From contig NC_133396.1 in the NCBI RefSeq assembly GCF_047511655.1, positions 135,851,490-135,915,489 on the forward strand: a stretch of DNA of 64,000 bases, given 5' to 3'. The stretch comes from Castor canadensis (taxonomy: Eukaryota; Chordata; Mammalia; Rodentia; Castoridae). The notes under the pieces are model-generated. The model made no database searches and had not been told where the DNA came from. It was given only the letters and a program-made list of their open reading frames with translations. The translations under genes and the position numbers were made by a program. Shown here one piece after another: positions 1 through 10,123 of this stretch; positions within the stretch are counted from its first letter, which is position 1, and each line of letters begins with the position of its first letter.

Positions 1-555
1 TATTGTAGTTTAAAGAATCACGACTTGGTGAACTAGAATATGGGCCAAAAAATTCTACACCTTTCAAAAGTCAGTGATAGATGGAAAGTTCCTCAAGTAC
101 TGCTTTGATCTTCTTACTTTTAAGTAATGTATCAAAAATGCTCTTGATTTTATCAACACTGCCCTTCTCTTCATGATTATTGCACAATTTGTCCCAGTAA
201 GAACTTACTGAGTTCTTATTATTAGAACTTATTAAAAAGGTAACTACGTACCTTCCATCTTATGTTCAAGTACTGACTAATATTTCTGATTCTAAAGCAC
301 TTCTAATTGTAAGCTTTCTTATCATTCATTAGTAGGTTAAATTTAACAACACATTAACTCTGTTGTGTAGACTTAGTGACCATTTTCCAGAAGAATGCTT
401 TCATGTTTACATATTTAATTTATTAATAAATTTCTGTTTTGTTTTTTAAGTTATCTTTAAAGAATTTTAAGTATTTTCACAGAAACAAATTCTTAAAGAC
501 ATAGGCATGTTTAACCTGATTTAAACAGTCTATCATGTATATGTGTATCAAAACA
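1..555. other. Unassigned AT-rich DNA
   Basis: No gene or repeat family is recognised here. The stretch is AT-rich with many stops in all frames. Confidence 0.5.
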
Positions 556-561
556 TCACAC

Positions 562-760
562 AGGGATGGGTGCCAGTGTAATCCTAGCTACTCAAGAGGC
601 AGAGATCAAGAGGATCATGATTTGAGGCCAACCTGGGCAAACAGTTCACAATACCCTGTCTCAAAAATATCCAACACAAAAAGGGTTCAAATGGTAGAAT
701 GCCAGCCTAGCAAGCATGTGACACTGAATTCAAACCCCAGTGCTCACAATAAATAGTAAA
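562..760 (+). repeat. Composite SINE, B1-like plus ID-like
   Basis: The left part reads like a 7SL-derived B1/Alu monomer (gtaatcctagctactcaaga, then a gaggccaacctgggcaa-type segment and ctgtctcaaaaa). The right part reads like an ID/tRNA-derived unit with a B-box-like segment (gaattcaaaccccagtgc). It ends in an A-rich tail near 750-765. This B1-then-ID order recurs in the window. The apparent 73-codon frame through it is not a gene. Confidence 0.8.
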
Positions 761-797
761 TAATCCACTGCATGGTATTCTAAAAATATGTTCAATT

Positions 798-880
798 TTT
801 GTGGTATTGATGTTTGAACTCAGAGCCTTATGCTTACTAGATAGGCACTCTACCACATGAGTCACATTCTCAGCTTTTTT
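798..880 (-). repeat. ID-like tRNA-derived SINE fragment, antisense
   Basis: Read on the minus strand, this is an ID-type unit: a tRNA-like A-box region, then a B-box (gtttgaactcagagcc on the plus strand), preceded by ggtattgatg. Similar antisense units at 7.85, 18.4, 21.0 and 63.4 kb support the family call. Confidence 0.7.
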
Positions 881-904
881 TGCTTTAGTTATGTTTTTTT
901 CAGT

Positions 905-1592
905 TGTTTAGGAAGCATTTTATTGTTGCCCTGAGTGTAAGGATTTTTACAAATCCTTACAAAGCATTCACACAACTGCCCACCTAGACCTGCTCAGCTT
1001 CTGAATCTTGGTTTGTGCAGACATATCAACATATTTCTCCCCAATACAGATAAACATCCTACCATAGATCAATCTTAACCTCCAATTTCAATACTTGGTC
1101 TTGAGTCAGGAAGTTCTGCAGAACTGCCTTTAATTCAGATAGAATAGTGTATCTAAAGGAGATGGTGATCACTGTGCAAGGAATTTCTCCACTTGGACAC
1201 TCAGGATGGTAGAAAAGGCAGAGATGACTCCCTGGGCATTAGCCAAGAGAACCTTTTCAGCAAGTAAAATCATAAGGTTGAATGTAACCAGGGAAAGCCT
1301 CTCATTTGCTGTGATATCATTAAGCTTTTCTCTTTAATGGGACACTTAATACTGGCTTTCTGAATAGAGGTAGATAATTTGAGGTCCTTCAGGAGTTGTG
1401 CTGTTCTCAATAGCTCCTATTCTACCTGTGCCAGTTTATTCTTTTCAGACACAGCAGAATAAAGAGCAGTGGTATAGTGAGCTTCAATGCCATTTACCTG
1501 AACACGGGACATCACAAGCTTGGAAAAGGCCTGACCACTGAGGTACTGAAGCATTGCACCAGCCACAACAGCAGGGATATCTTCTCCCTGGA
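905..1592 (-). pseudogene. ATP5PO: Processed pseudogene of ATP synthase subunit O (OSCP)
   Basis: The minus-strand translation matches the mitochondrial ATP synthase peripheral-stalk subunit OSCP along most of its length. Near the N-terminus it reads VQVNGIEAHYTTALYSAV and then NKLAQVE. Mid-protein pieces are KSLNDITANERLS and [13 protein letters not shown], and near the C-terminus it reads IGEKYVDMSAQTKIQKL. These pieces lie colinear in one uninterrupted stretch, whereas the parent gene has introns, so this is a retrocopy. Several in-frame stops and at least one frameshift disable it. The presequence end (about 1530-1600) is diverged. A short T-run at 893-900 may be the remains of the poly-A tail. 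It has no evident promoter. Confidence 0.85.
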
Positions 1593-1624
1593 CACTGTAA
1601 GTCATACTTTTTAAATAAGATCTC

Positions 1625-1832
1625 TCAGTTTTGCCAGGCCAGCCTGGACCACATTCATCCTATTTATGATGCCCGAGTAGCTTGGATTACAGACGTGAAC
1701 TACCAAACCAAACTTATTGATAGAGGTGAAAAGTTATTAATGTGTTGCCTAGGCTGGCCTTGAACCATGATGCTCCCAATCTTTGCCTTGAGTAGCTGGT
1801 AATATAGACATGAGCCACCACACCTGTCCTCA
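1625..1832 (-). repeat. B1/7SL-derived SINE, antisense
   Basis: Plus-strand text shows typical antisense Alu/B1 features twice: gtagcttggattacagacgt and agtagctggtaatatagaca, each followed by a 'gagccacca'-like end, with a 'ttgcctaggctggccttgaa' segment between them. This suggests two 7SL-like monomers in tandem. The copy is moderately diverged. Confidence 0.75.
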
Positions 1833-1834
1833 TG

Positions 1835-2365
1835 CTCAATATTTATATTTTATATAACTTTTAAAATATAAATTAAAAAAAATTATATTCTTAAAACATG
1901 AAGATACATCTTGAATATAGATGCACATTGAGATCTTTGAACATTCTAAATGATATTTTTAGATCTGATTATAGGCTCTCTCTTGAAATACAAGTTCACA
2001 AATTCATTTTACTCATGTATTCCTAAACATTGTTTTAAAAGCATTGAGCTTTCAATGGCTCACTTTTCCACTCTTTTCCTTTTTAAGACCTTCTCTCCAC
2101 CTCATATTTTATAAATGAGAATTACTCTGGTATATTTCCTGACGAATTTCAGCAACCAGGTCATATTTAAAGCTTGTTAATATATATGCATCATCAGTTC
2201 CCAGCTTAAATATCACACATTACAATTTTTAAACTTGTATATCTTAGGATATTCCTCTTTTTCTTTTTCTAAATTTTTCCACATTCTTAAAATTGCCTAA
2301 ACATAATGTGAAGATTTCAGTTTTCACATCTGAACCATAATCTAAGTAAGAGTATATTATGAAGA
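1835..2365. other. Unassigned AT-rich DNA
   Basis: No gene or clear repeat is seen. Confidence 0.45.
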
Positions 2366-2369
2366 TGGG

Positions 2370-2612
2370 AGCATACAGTGGTGTCATAAAGCAGCAGAGA
2401 CTTGAGTCAGGCAGACTTTGACATTTGAATCTTGCATACCACTCACAGCTTTGTGACTGTGCTTATAAACACTCATAGAGCATGTGATGGTATTCAAGTT
2501 ACACTTATCATTAATGATTAAGTAATTTTATCTGCTGCACAATACTTACAACAATGGGAATGAATATATGTTGGAAAGATTGCTGTGAAGTTTAATATTA
2601 ATGGAATGATAA
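2370..2612 (+). repeat. MIR SINE, diverged
   Basis: The text follows the order of a MIR element: an 'acttgagtcaggcagacttt' segment, a 'cacagctttgtgactgtgct' segment, and an 'acaatgggaatgaatatat' segment. Divergence is high, as expected for this mammal-wide family. Confidence 0.55.
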
Positions 2613-2636
2613 CAATGACATTGTCTTTATTATAAG

Positions 2637-2816
2637 CAATCTAAGTATTTTATACAAACTTTTTCCTTATAACAACTGGATGAGGTAAACAGCAATGATT
2701 TCTAGCTTATAGATGACAAAACTGAAGCAAAGAGAGGAAAGTAACTGCCCAGGGTGACACACTCAGTGAGTGACAAGGAAAATTCTAAACCAGAGACCCT
2801 AGATTATCTCATTGTC
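2637..2816 (+). repeat. MIR SINE, 3' core region
   Basis: The stretch matches the conserved MIR core. It has 'agatgacaaaactgaagcaa', then 'agagaggaaagtaactgccc', then 'agggtgacacactcagtgag', and then a region like the MIR 'gaacccaggcagtctgact' end. Confidence 0.75.
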
Positions 2817-3034
2817 TTGGATTAAAGAGGAACACGTATTCGAGGGCATAACTTCTCACTGCTTTGCACACTTTTCATTCTTTGGTACTAAAGTTATTTA
2901 AATTACTCATGAAGAACAGCAATCATTAAATTAAATTCAGCATCATGAAAATGTAAATTCTATAATAAGAATTTAGTATTTACTGTCTAAAATGACTTCA
3001 ATACTAAACTTCTAATACACTTGGATTAGCTTTT

Positions 3035-3099
3035 CTTCCTATATATATATGTATATATATAAAATATCCATAGTATATCTATATATATATAGTACTCCC

Positions 3100-3147
<48 letters not shown>
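3035..3147. repeat. (TA)n microsatellite cluster
   Basis: An imperfect TA-rich run at 3035-3092 is followed by an uninterrupted (AT)n tract of about 44 bases ending near 3146. Confidence 0.95.
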
Positions 3148-3148
<1 letters not shown>

Positions 3149-3149
3149 T

Positions 3150-5235
3150 TCCAATGACAGAATAGATGCATTTCAACTTAAAATTCTAATTTAAAATGGC
3201 AGAATTTTAAGTAGAATGCCATATTTTTGTAGAGGCAAAAATGCAGAAATTAAAAGAGAGAAATTTAGCAAATGTAAGAAGGGTCAATTTTAAGCAGAAA
3301 TTCTGATACAGAATTCCATCACTGTGTCTACCACATTTCCCTTTCATTTCCATAAACACTAGTTGCCATTTAACTTTATTGAGAAACTGCAATAATTGGA
3401 AAAAATACATCTATGCAACACCACCAGCAAAGAAAATCAGAGCATCTAATTGTTCTTGTTTGGATGTATATCTGTGCTTTCATATGCTTATGACATTATA
3501 TAGCTATCTCTCAAAACCACATCCACTTCCCACTTCCTTGATTTATTCGAATACAAAAATTTTGATAAAAATCAAAGACCGTTGGTTTGCATATGAAACA
3601 TTTAATGTAGTAAATACTTAAACTTCTTCATTCTCAAGAATAACCTGCTGGAGCCACTGTTTCAGTGACACAATTGCATGCAAACTCCACTGTCCACAAT
3701 TTCATAATTTGAAAACCTTAGAGCACTGGTTTCAAAATGTATTCTTTTCATAATTTTTTATGATTTTAATATCAACAATAATGAGTCTATAAATAAATGA
3801 ACTTTTCAGCTTTTGTGGACTCTACAGAAATGGTCATTTTATCTGTTCTGATTTATCAATCCAGAAATTCCATGATGGTACCTGAAGTCTTATTATTACT
3901 CACAACTGCTCCATCTTCATAATGCAATCCTAGTGTCCTCCCTTTCAGCCAGAGTCATTTATCATACTAAAAACATTCCTCTATGTTACTTTTCGAAAGT
4001 TACTTGACCTCAAATACTCAACTCTGGTCTCAAAATTAACCCTTGCCTTCATTCTTTTTATATAAATCTGTATGAATTCTTAGTAATTGTCATCATTCTC
4101 TTAAAAATGTTCAAGAAAAAGAAAATCATCTTAATGCCAAAATAAATAAATAAATAAGAGCAGACTTACTGACTCACTCACCTTTAACTACTTTTCTTTT
4201 CATCTTCCCTTTCTTACTCATCTACCTCTTTTTTTAGCAATCTTTTTGACCTATTTCTCTTTTTCTATGTATTTTATTTACTGATAAAAGGAAAAGCCAA
4301 TTTTGATATGATAACTGTCCCCCTAATCTCTTCTTCACTGATAAAGATAAATTTATCTACAGAAAAATGTGTAGCTGTGTCAACTAAAGATGGAGCAGCA
4401 ATCTGGTGCTGCTCTGTAACCTTACTATTTAATTACATCATTCACTTTCCCCCAAATTTCCCCCATTATAATCCTCTCTTCTCAAACATCTTGTGCCACC
4501 AAAGAACAATGGAGAGAATCTTCTCAACACATTTGCATTTTTATGTTATCATTTTTGTGTACAAAATTTCATTAGATTTATGCCTCCTACCTCAAATCAT
4601 GTTTTTGTTCTACTCACTTATTTCCATCAACATTTATGCATATAATGATAATTTTTATTTTAAAATATGAAAAATTTTAAAACAAAAAAGAAAAAAGTGG
4701 GTTTTTTTCTACACTGTTGTGACTGACACATTCGTCTTTCTGGAATTTACTTGAAAAAATCATCCTTTTATATACTCATGTTCACTAAATGTCACATTAA
4801 AGGTCACCTGTAATTAAAATGTTACTAAAATAAAAGGACAATCATGAAAAATCTCATTGAACCAAACAAAATTACCACTGTTGATCACTTCCAGGTATCT
4901 CTACTTAAAGACTTATCAATCATGATGCATAAAAAGAAACTGACTCCATTCAAAGCATCACATAGTCTTCCCATTCATACTTGACAGTTCTATTTGTCTA
5001 CCTAGTAAGACCAAAATGGAGTTATCTTTAACACTTACTTTCTTTTACAAAATACAATAGCACTTTCTCTAAATGTGTGCATATTTTTTCATTCTGTTTC
5101 ATTGTTTGTGTGTGCATGTACATGTGGGTTAGAATACTGACAAACGACCATCATTTCCACTTACATTTTCTATTTTCAACAAAGTAATCAGTTACTTAAC
5201 AGATATCAGATCGTCTTAATTAATTCTCTGTTTGA
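3150..5235. other. Unassigned AT-rich intergenic DNA
   Basis: No gene is recognised. A short (AAAT)n run lies at 4138-4157. The 120-codon frame at 4308-4670 has no recognisable family and low-complexity hydrophobic content, so I treat it as chance. Confidence 0.5.
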
Positions 5236-5239
5236 AACT

Positions 5240-5575
5240 ATTGAATTGCTTCTCTTTTCAGTGAAACTTAAACACATAGTCTTTATTTGGTCTTACTTCT
5301 GCTCCTGCTACTTGACTGACCTCATGTTTGACTACATCTTCCTCCTTTTGCTTATTCTAGAAAAACTGGCATCCTTGTTATGTCACAATATGTGATACAT
5401 GTTTTTGAGTTAGACCATTTTATGCTTGTTTCATCTCTCTGGAATGCTCTTTCCACAGATATGTGCATAAACTACTCTCTTATTTTCTTCAGGTTCTTCA
5501 CTTCATCAGAACAAATTTTCATAATTCCTTTCTACATGTCTGTCAGTTGTTGCTTTAAGCTTCAAACCATTGTTA
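5240..5575 (+). repeat. L2 LINE fragment
   Basis: The text follows the end of L2 ORF2. The recognisable piece is 'tctctggaatgctctttcca' with a 'cagatatgtgcataaactac' continuation and then an 'aggttcttcacttcatcaga' segment, as in L2 copies. The coding frame is ruined by divergence. Confidence 0.65.
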
Positions 5576-6055
5576 GTTAAGTGATCTATGAAAAGGGACA
5601 GTTTATTAATAGAGATAACTGGAGAGATGTAGCAAGAGGAAAGAGTTTTACTTCCTCATTCTGGGATGCTCTGTTACCCACTGCCTTGTGCTGCTGAACT
5701 TGGTTTTGGAGCATGCAGGAGCATATCCTTCTACAGTGCACACCTCACCTCTACAACACCAGCAAGGTCACCTGCCATACCCAGCAAACAGTAACTTTCC
5801 CCAGAACTCTGCTAAGGTGATTCTTCAGAGCAGTGCCTCTTGTTAGATGCCTCTGGTTGAAAATTTTGCTCAAGACCTGAGGATAGATTTCAAGCGAATT
5901 CTACTGGTGTGGCTCCATAGTGACTTCTTTGCCATGAGACAAGCCACACACATGCCCTTTCCAGCAAGGACTGAATCTCACTCAGTCTTGGAAGGTAACA
6001 GAGCTCTTCACTGTGTGCTCCATTTCAGCCCTTGGCTGCTCTTGATTTCTCCTAT
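5576..6055. other. Unassigned insert between two L2 pieces
   Basis: This segment is less AT-rich than its surroundings and separates the L2 coding-end piece from the L2 3' end. It contains runs such as 'ttcttcagagcagtgcctct' and 'agacaagccacacacatgcc' that look like part of an LTR or another transposon, but I cannot name the family. The 112-codon frame starting at 5847 crosses from it into L2 and is not a credible gene. Confidence 0.4.
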
Positions 6056-6062
6056 CCTTTAT

Positions 6063-6100
6063 GCTACTAGCATTTCATTTGCTACTAGCATTTCATTTGC
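6063..6100. repeat. 18-bp direct tandem duplication
   Basis: The unit gctactagcatttcattt occurs twice back to back (6063-6080 and 6081-6098) with no mismatch, and the first two bases of a third unit follow. Confidence 0.9.
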
Positions 6101-6452
6101 TTCTCTGAGCCAATTCTCTTTCATAGCTAATTATCTCCATTCTATTTTCCCTAAAAAATTAGTGTTATTTCTATCTTTTAGTTAGACCTTTTTTGACTAC
6201 ATTATATAAAATATCAACCTCATCCCATATGACTATTTTTTATCTAATTTTCTGTATTGTGTTTTTCTCCAAAACAATTAGCACAATATGATACTCTATT
6301 TACCTGTTATTATCTACCTCCCCTCCTCCATAATATAAAGCCAATGATGCATAGGGACTTTACTGTTCTAGTTGCTACATCTATTCTACCTAGAACAGTC
6401 CCTGGTATTTAAGAGGTCTTCAAGACAGTTTTTGAAAGTGGATGAATGAATA
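6101..6452 (+). repeat. L2 LINE 3' end
   Basis: The text shows the L2 3' UTR signature: a 'gatgcatagggactttactg' segment, then 'acctagaacagtccctggta', then a 'gtggatgaatgaat' end. It is colinear with the L2 piece at 5240-5575, so the two probably belong to one element. Confidence 0.7.
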
Positions 6453-7845
6453 TTGTGCAATAACAACACTTGGAAAAGTGTTACTCAGACTAATCATAAC
6501 CCCATTTTGATAGACATAAATGGTGTGGGCAATTGCAAAAGTATTGTATAATATTTATAACATATATTGTCATTAATTATATTTTCTGGACTGCTAAGAT
6601 TTTTCTTAATTTATAACAAGGTGATTATTGTAAAATGAGAATAATTTTCTATGAGAGTGATTGAGTATCTTTTATTAGAAGAGGTCAATAATGACTGAAC
6701 AAAATGAGTAACTTCACGGAAACAAATTTATTCTTTAGAATATGTTGAGATGTCAATGTTTATTTTTTTGAGTTAAAAATTAGACAATAAATTTGTAAAA
6801 TTCTAACTTTTTTCAAGTATTGGTGCCAATTTTCATTACAATAAAGATCTAATTGAGAAAAAACTTCTTAATGGTCACCATAACTTCATATCAGATTTCT
6901 ATTTTAATAAAAATTTTAGAAAAATTAGTCATAGTGAGATTTTCAAGTAACAAGGCAGACAGATTTAACTGGGGAATTCAAATTATTAGTGATTGGAACT
7001 GGTCAGAAAGATAACAATTATATAAAAGAGATCACATAAACAGTGGAGTGTACATAAATTAAAATTCAGTTAACTCTTTAATGTTTAATTACATCCAATT
7101 TTTTAAAAAAGACATTTTTTATTTTATTTTGCTTATATCATGTCAAAGCAGCTGAGGTTTTGAAGGCCCTAGATTATTAAGTTTTAGGATTATTTTGCAT
7201 TTGATACTCTGTAGTTGCAAACTGAGAACTGAGTTGTTTTGTGGATTTATACATCTAAGTATAGCACTGATGAGCTGAATCATCCCATAAGAATGCATAA
7301 ATGTGTGTTTATTTCTGACACTTCTGCTTCATAGAGTTTAAGTCTGAAGTTTAAAAACAAATTAACTTCTAAAGCTTAAAGGCAGATCGACATTCATTTC
7401 ACTCTGTTGAAGCTACATCAGTAGTAACTGAAGAAGAAAATGGCAACACAGATGTCAAGGGCCCCTGAATAATAAGGATTCAGCAGAGTAGTTAGTGGAA
7501 ACAGACTATCAGGTCATAACTTTAATAACTCACACTCATCTGGTTTTAATTAGTCATTGGCAGATTGGATGACCTTTATAAAGCACTCAAGAAATAGTTC
7601 CAAAATGTCAGGTCATTGAATAGAGCCTCTGAGTGACATGCCACTGCATCCTTTCCTAGGGAAAGAAAACACAACTTACTCCAGAATGTACAGGTAAAAG
7701 CTCAATTCATCTCTGACCTTGGTATTTGTAGGCTTTAGCCAAAATTCTCAAGCTCTGCTTTCTCTAAATAAATCATCTAGATACTTACTAATGAAATTTA
7801 TACTTTCAATTTTAATTTCAATTTCTTTCTTGTTTTTCTCTTTTC
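6453..7845. other. Unassigned AT-rich intergenic DNA
   Basis: No gene and no confident repeat is seen. Confidence 0.5.
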
Positions 7846-7847
7846 TA

Positions 7848-7926
7848 TTCTTTTTGTAGTATTGTGGATTGAACCAAAAGCCTTTTGTATGCTAGGCATG
7901 TGTTCTGCCACTGAGCTACACTTTGA
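7848..7926 (-). repeat. ID-like SINE fragment, antisense
   Basis: The plus strand reads gtagtattgtggattgaacc and then 'ctaggcatgtgttctgccac', the antisense of an ID/tRNA-derived unit. Confidence 0.7.
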
Positions 7927-8280
7927 TAAACTGTGTTTCCAATGTATGTCAATTTGGTAATCTTATCTGTAGATTTTATCTCATGCAAAAATAAAAATAA
8001 AAATACTATTTCTCCCATTTATCATATAATATTGCTAGCTTTGTCATATCAGCATTGATATTAATGTTATATAATTGATATTAAATATACCTGGGTTTTA
8101 ATATGTGTGGAATAGATGTTCGATGTCTTTTCATTATAATATTGAACTGGTGATATCATTTTCAGGCATTTTTAAAAGTCCATACATTTATAATTACAGT
8201 CCTTCCCAAGCCCGTGTTCTATTTAATGGTAAAATCCTTCCCACGAACTGCAGTTTGTGCAAAGCATAAAATAATCAAAT
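7927..8280. other. Unassigned AT-rich DNA
   Basis: Nothing recognisable is seen up to the left edge of the L1 copy. Confidence 0.45.
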
Positions 8281-9303
8281 CAATAAACACAGGTGTGAAG
8301 GTGCCTCTGGAGTAACCTGTGTCACATTCCTTTGGGTATATCCCCAAGAGTGGGATTGCTGGATCATATGGCAGGTCTATGTTTAGATTTTTAAGAAGTC
8401 TCCAAATTTTTTTCCACAGTGGTTGCACCAACTTGCATTCCCACCAGCAATGGATTAGGGTTCCTTTTTTCCCACATCCTCGCCAACACCTGTTGGTGGT
8501 GGTGTTTTTGATAATGGCTAGTCTAACAAGGGTGAGGTGGAATCTTAGTGTGGTTTTGATTTGCATTTCCTTTATGGCTAGAGATGGTGTTTATTGCAGC
8601 ACTATTCACAATGGCCAAGTTATGGAAACAGCCATGTTGCCCCTTTACTGATGAGTGGAGCAAGAAAATGTGGTACTTATACACAATGGAATTCTACTCA
8701 GCCATGAAGAAAAATGGAATCTTATCATTTGCAGGTAAATGGATGGAACTGAAGAACATCATTCTGAGTGAAGTCAGCCAGGCTCAGAAGACCAAAAATT
8801 GTATGTTCTCCCTCATATAAAGACTTTAGATCTAGGGGAAATGCAGCAATGTGGTTGGACTTGGATCACATGACAAAGGGAGAGCACATATGGGAGATCT
8901 AGGAATAGGTAGAAAACCCAAAACACGAAAGCGTTTGATGTCCCCACTCCAGAGGACCTAATAAAGAAACATTAAAACTATAGGTTATCATGAGCAGGGG
9001 ATCAGGAACCAATGTGAAGATCAGTTAGAGTTGAATCAGCATAGGTCGTAATACATGTGTACACGAAAGCAATAGTAGGAATCTTTCTGTATAGCTATCC
9101 TTAACTCAACTAGTAAAAATGCTTTGTCTTCCTTATTATGCTTATGTCTTTTCTTCAACAAAATCAGTGATATGGGCAGAACAGGATCTGCCTGGAACTG
9201 GGGGGAGGGGAAGGGTGTAAGAGTGGGACAGGGTAGAGAAATGACCCAAACAATGTATGCACATGTGAAACAATGAACAAAAATAGATAAATTTAAAAAA
9301 AAA
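8281..9303 (+). mobile_element. 5'-truncated L1 with inverted 5' part (twin priming)
   Basis: Two adjoining L1 pieces lie in opposite orientation. At 8281-8588 the minus strand encodes the ORF2 C-terminal region ([35 protein letters not shown]). From about 8588 the plus strand continues the same protein where the other piece stopped ([27 protein letters not shown]). The ORF2 end is at 8818 and a 3' UTR runs to an A-run at 9295-9303. In consensus order the inverted piece ends at the bases where the direct piece starts. That is the signature of twin priming during target-primed reverse transcription. Flanking repeats are not convincing: only aatcaaa is shared. The copy is non-functional. Confidence 0.85.
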
Positions 9304-9309
9304 TCAAAG

Positions 9310-10029
9310 TAAAGAAAAATTACACAAATAAGAGAGAACTACAGAAAAATAACTTGCCAAGAATATTAATTTAACTAGACTTCCTTTTAGGTACTTTTAA
9401 ATATTTCCTTCAAACTAACCTATAAGGAAAATTTCTGAAGTTATTCTAAGCTTTAGAGAAAAAATAAAAATCCCCTCTCTAAATCCTTTAAAATAAGTAT
9501 GTGCTTCTAGAATAGCTCTATACTTTCTGAATAGATGCTTTAATTAGGCAGCTGTATGACTTTTCAGTTTTATCTCCACATGCAGCTTGGGTCTTCAAGA
9601 GAATTGCCTGCTGATTTTTTTACAGTACTTCTTGCTTTACTTAATTTGTTTCCACAGACATGAAGTGCAAAAGAAAGAACATTTTATAAGTACATAGGTA
9701 TTTCTATCAATATTTGAGAAACAGCAATGGAAGAAAGAACACATCTTTGGCAAAATATTAAGGGTGAGCCCTTTACTGCTAATAGTGAGTGTTCACATGA
9801 TTTTATGTAGCCTATGGTATCTGCCACTCTGTTTTCTATGTTACAACATCACTACATACATCTCTACCTGTCTCTAATAATAATGCTTGTATCATTGTAT
9901 TGAAAAATTAACACTGTCATTTTAATTGAAAAACACCACATATCAAATTTTGTTTAATTTCACATGCATGATTATATTTTGTGGAGGCAGTTCTTCTCAC
10001 AGTATATGTCAAGTGACCATTTGGCAATA
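9310..10029. other. Unassigned AT-rich intergenic DNA
   Basis: No gene or repeat is recognised. Confidence 0.5.
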
Positions 10030-10077
<48 letters not shown>

Positions 10078-10123
10078 TGTGTTATAATATGTATGTATAT
10101 GTATATGTATATGTATATATATC
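10030..10123. repeat. (AT)n and (GTATAT)n microsatellite
   Basis: An (AT)n tract of about 40 bases ends at 10074. After a short break a run of GTATAT-like units follows at 10090-10122. Confidence 0.95.

Noticed and set aside
4308..4670. 120-codon open frame on the plus strand
   Set aside because: It is hydrophobic and low in complexity, as expected from T-rich DNA, with no family features.
8319..8651. 110-codon plus-strand frame
   Set aside because: It reads across the inversion junction of an L1 copy and is the complement of ORF2 sequence.
8273..9308. aatcaaa on both sides of the L1 at 8.3-9.3 kb as a duplication
   Set aside because: Seven AT-rich bases are expected by chance here.
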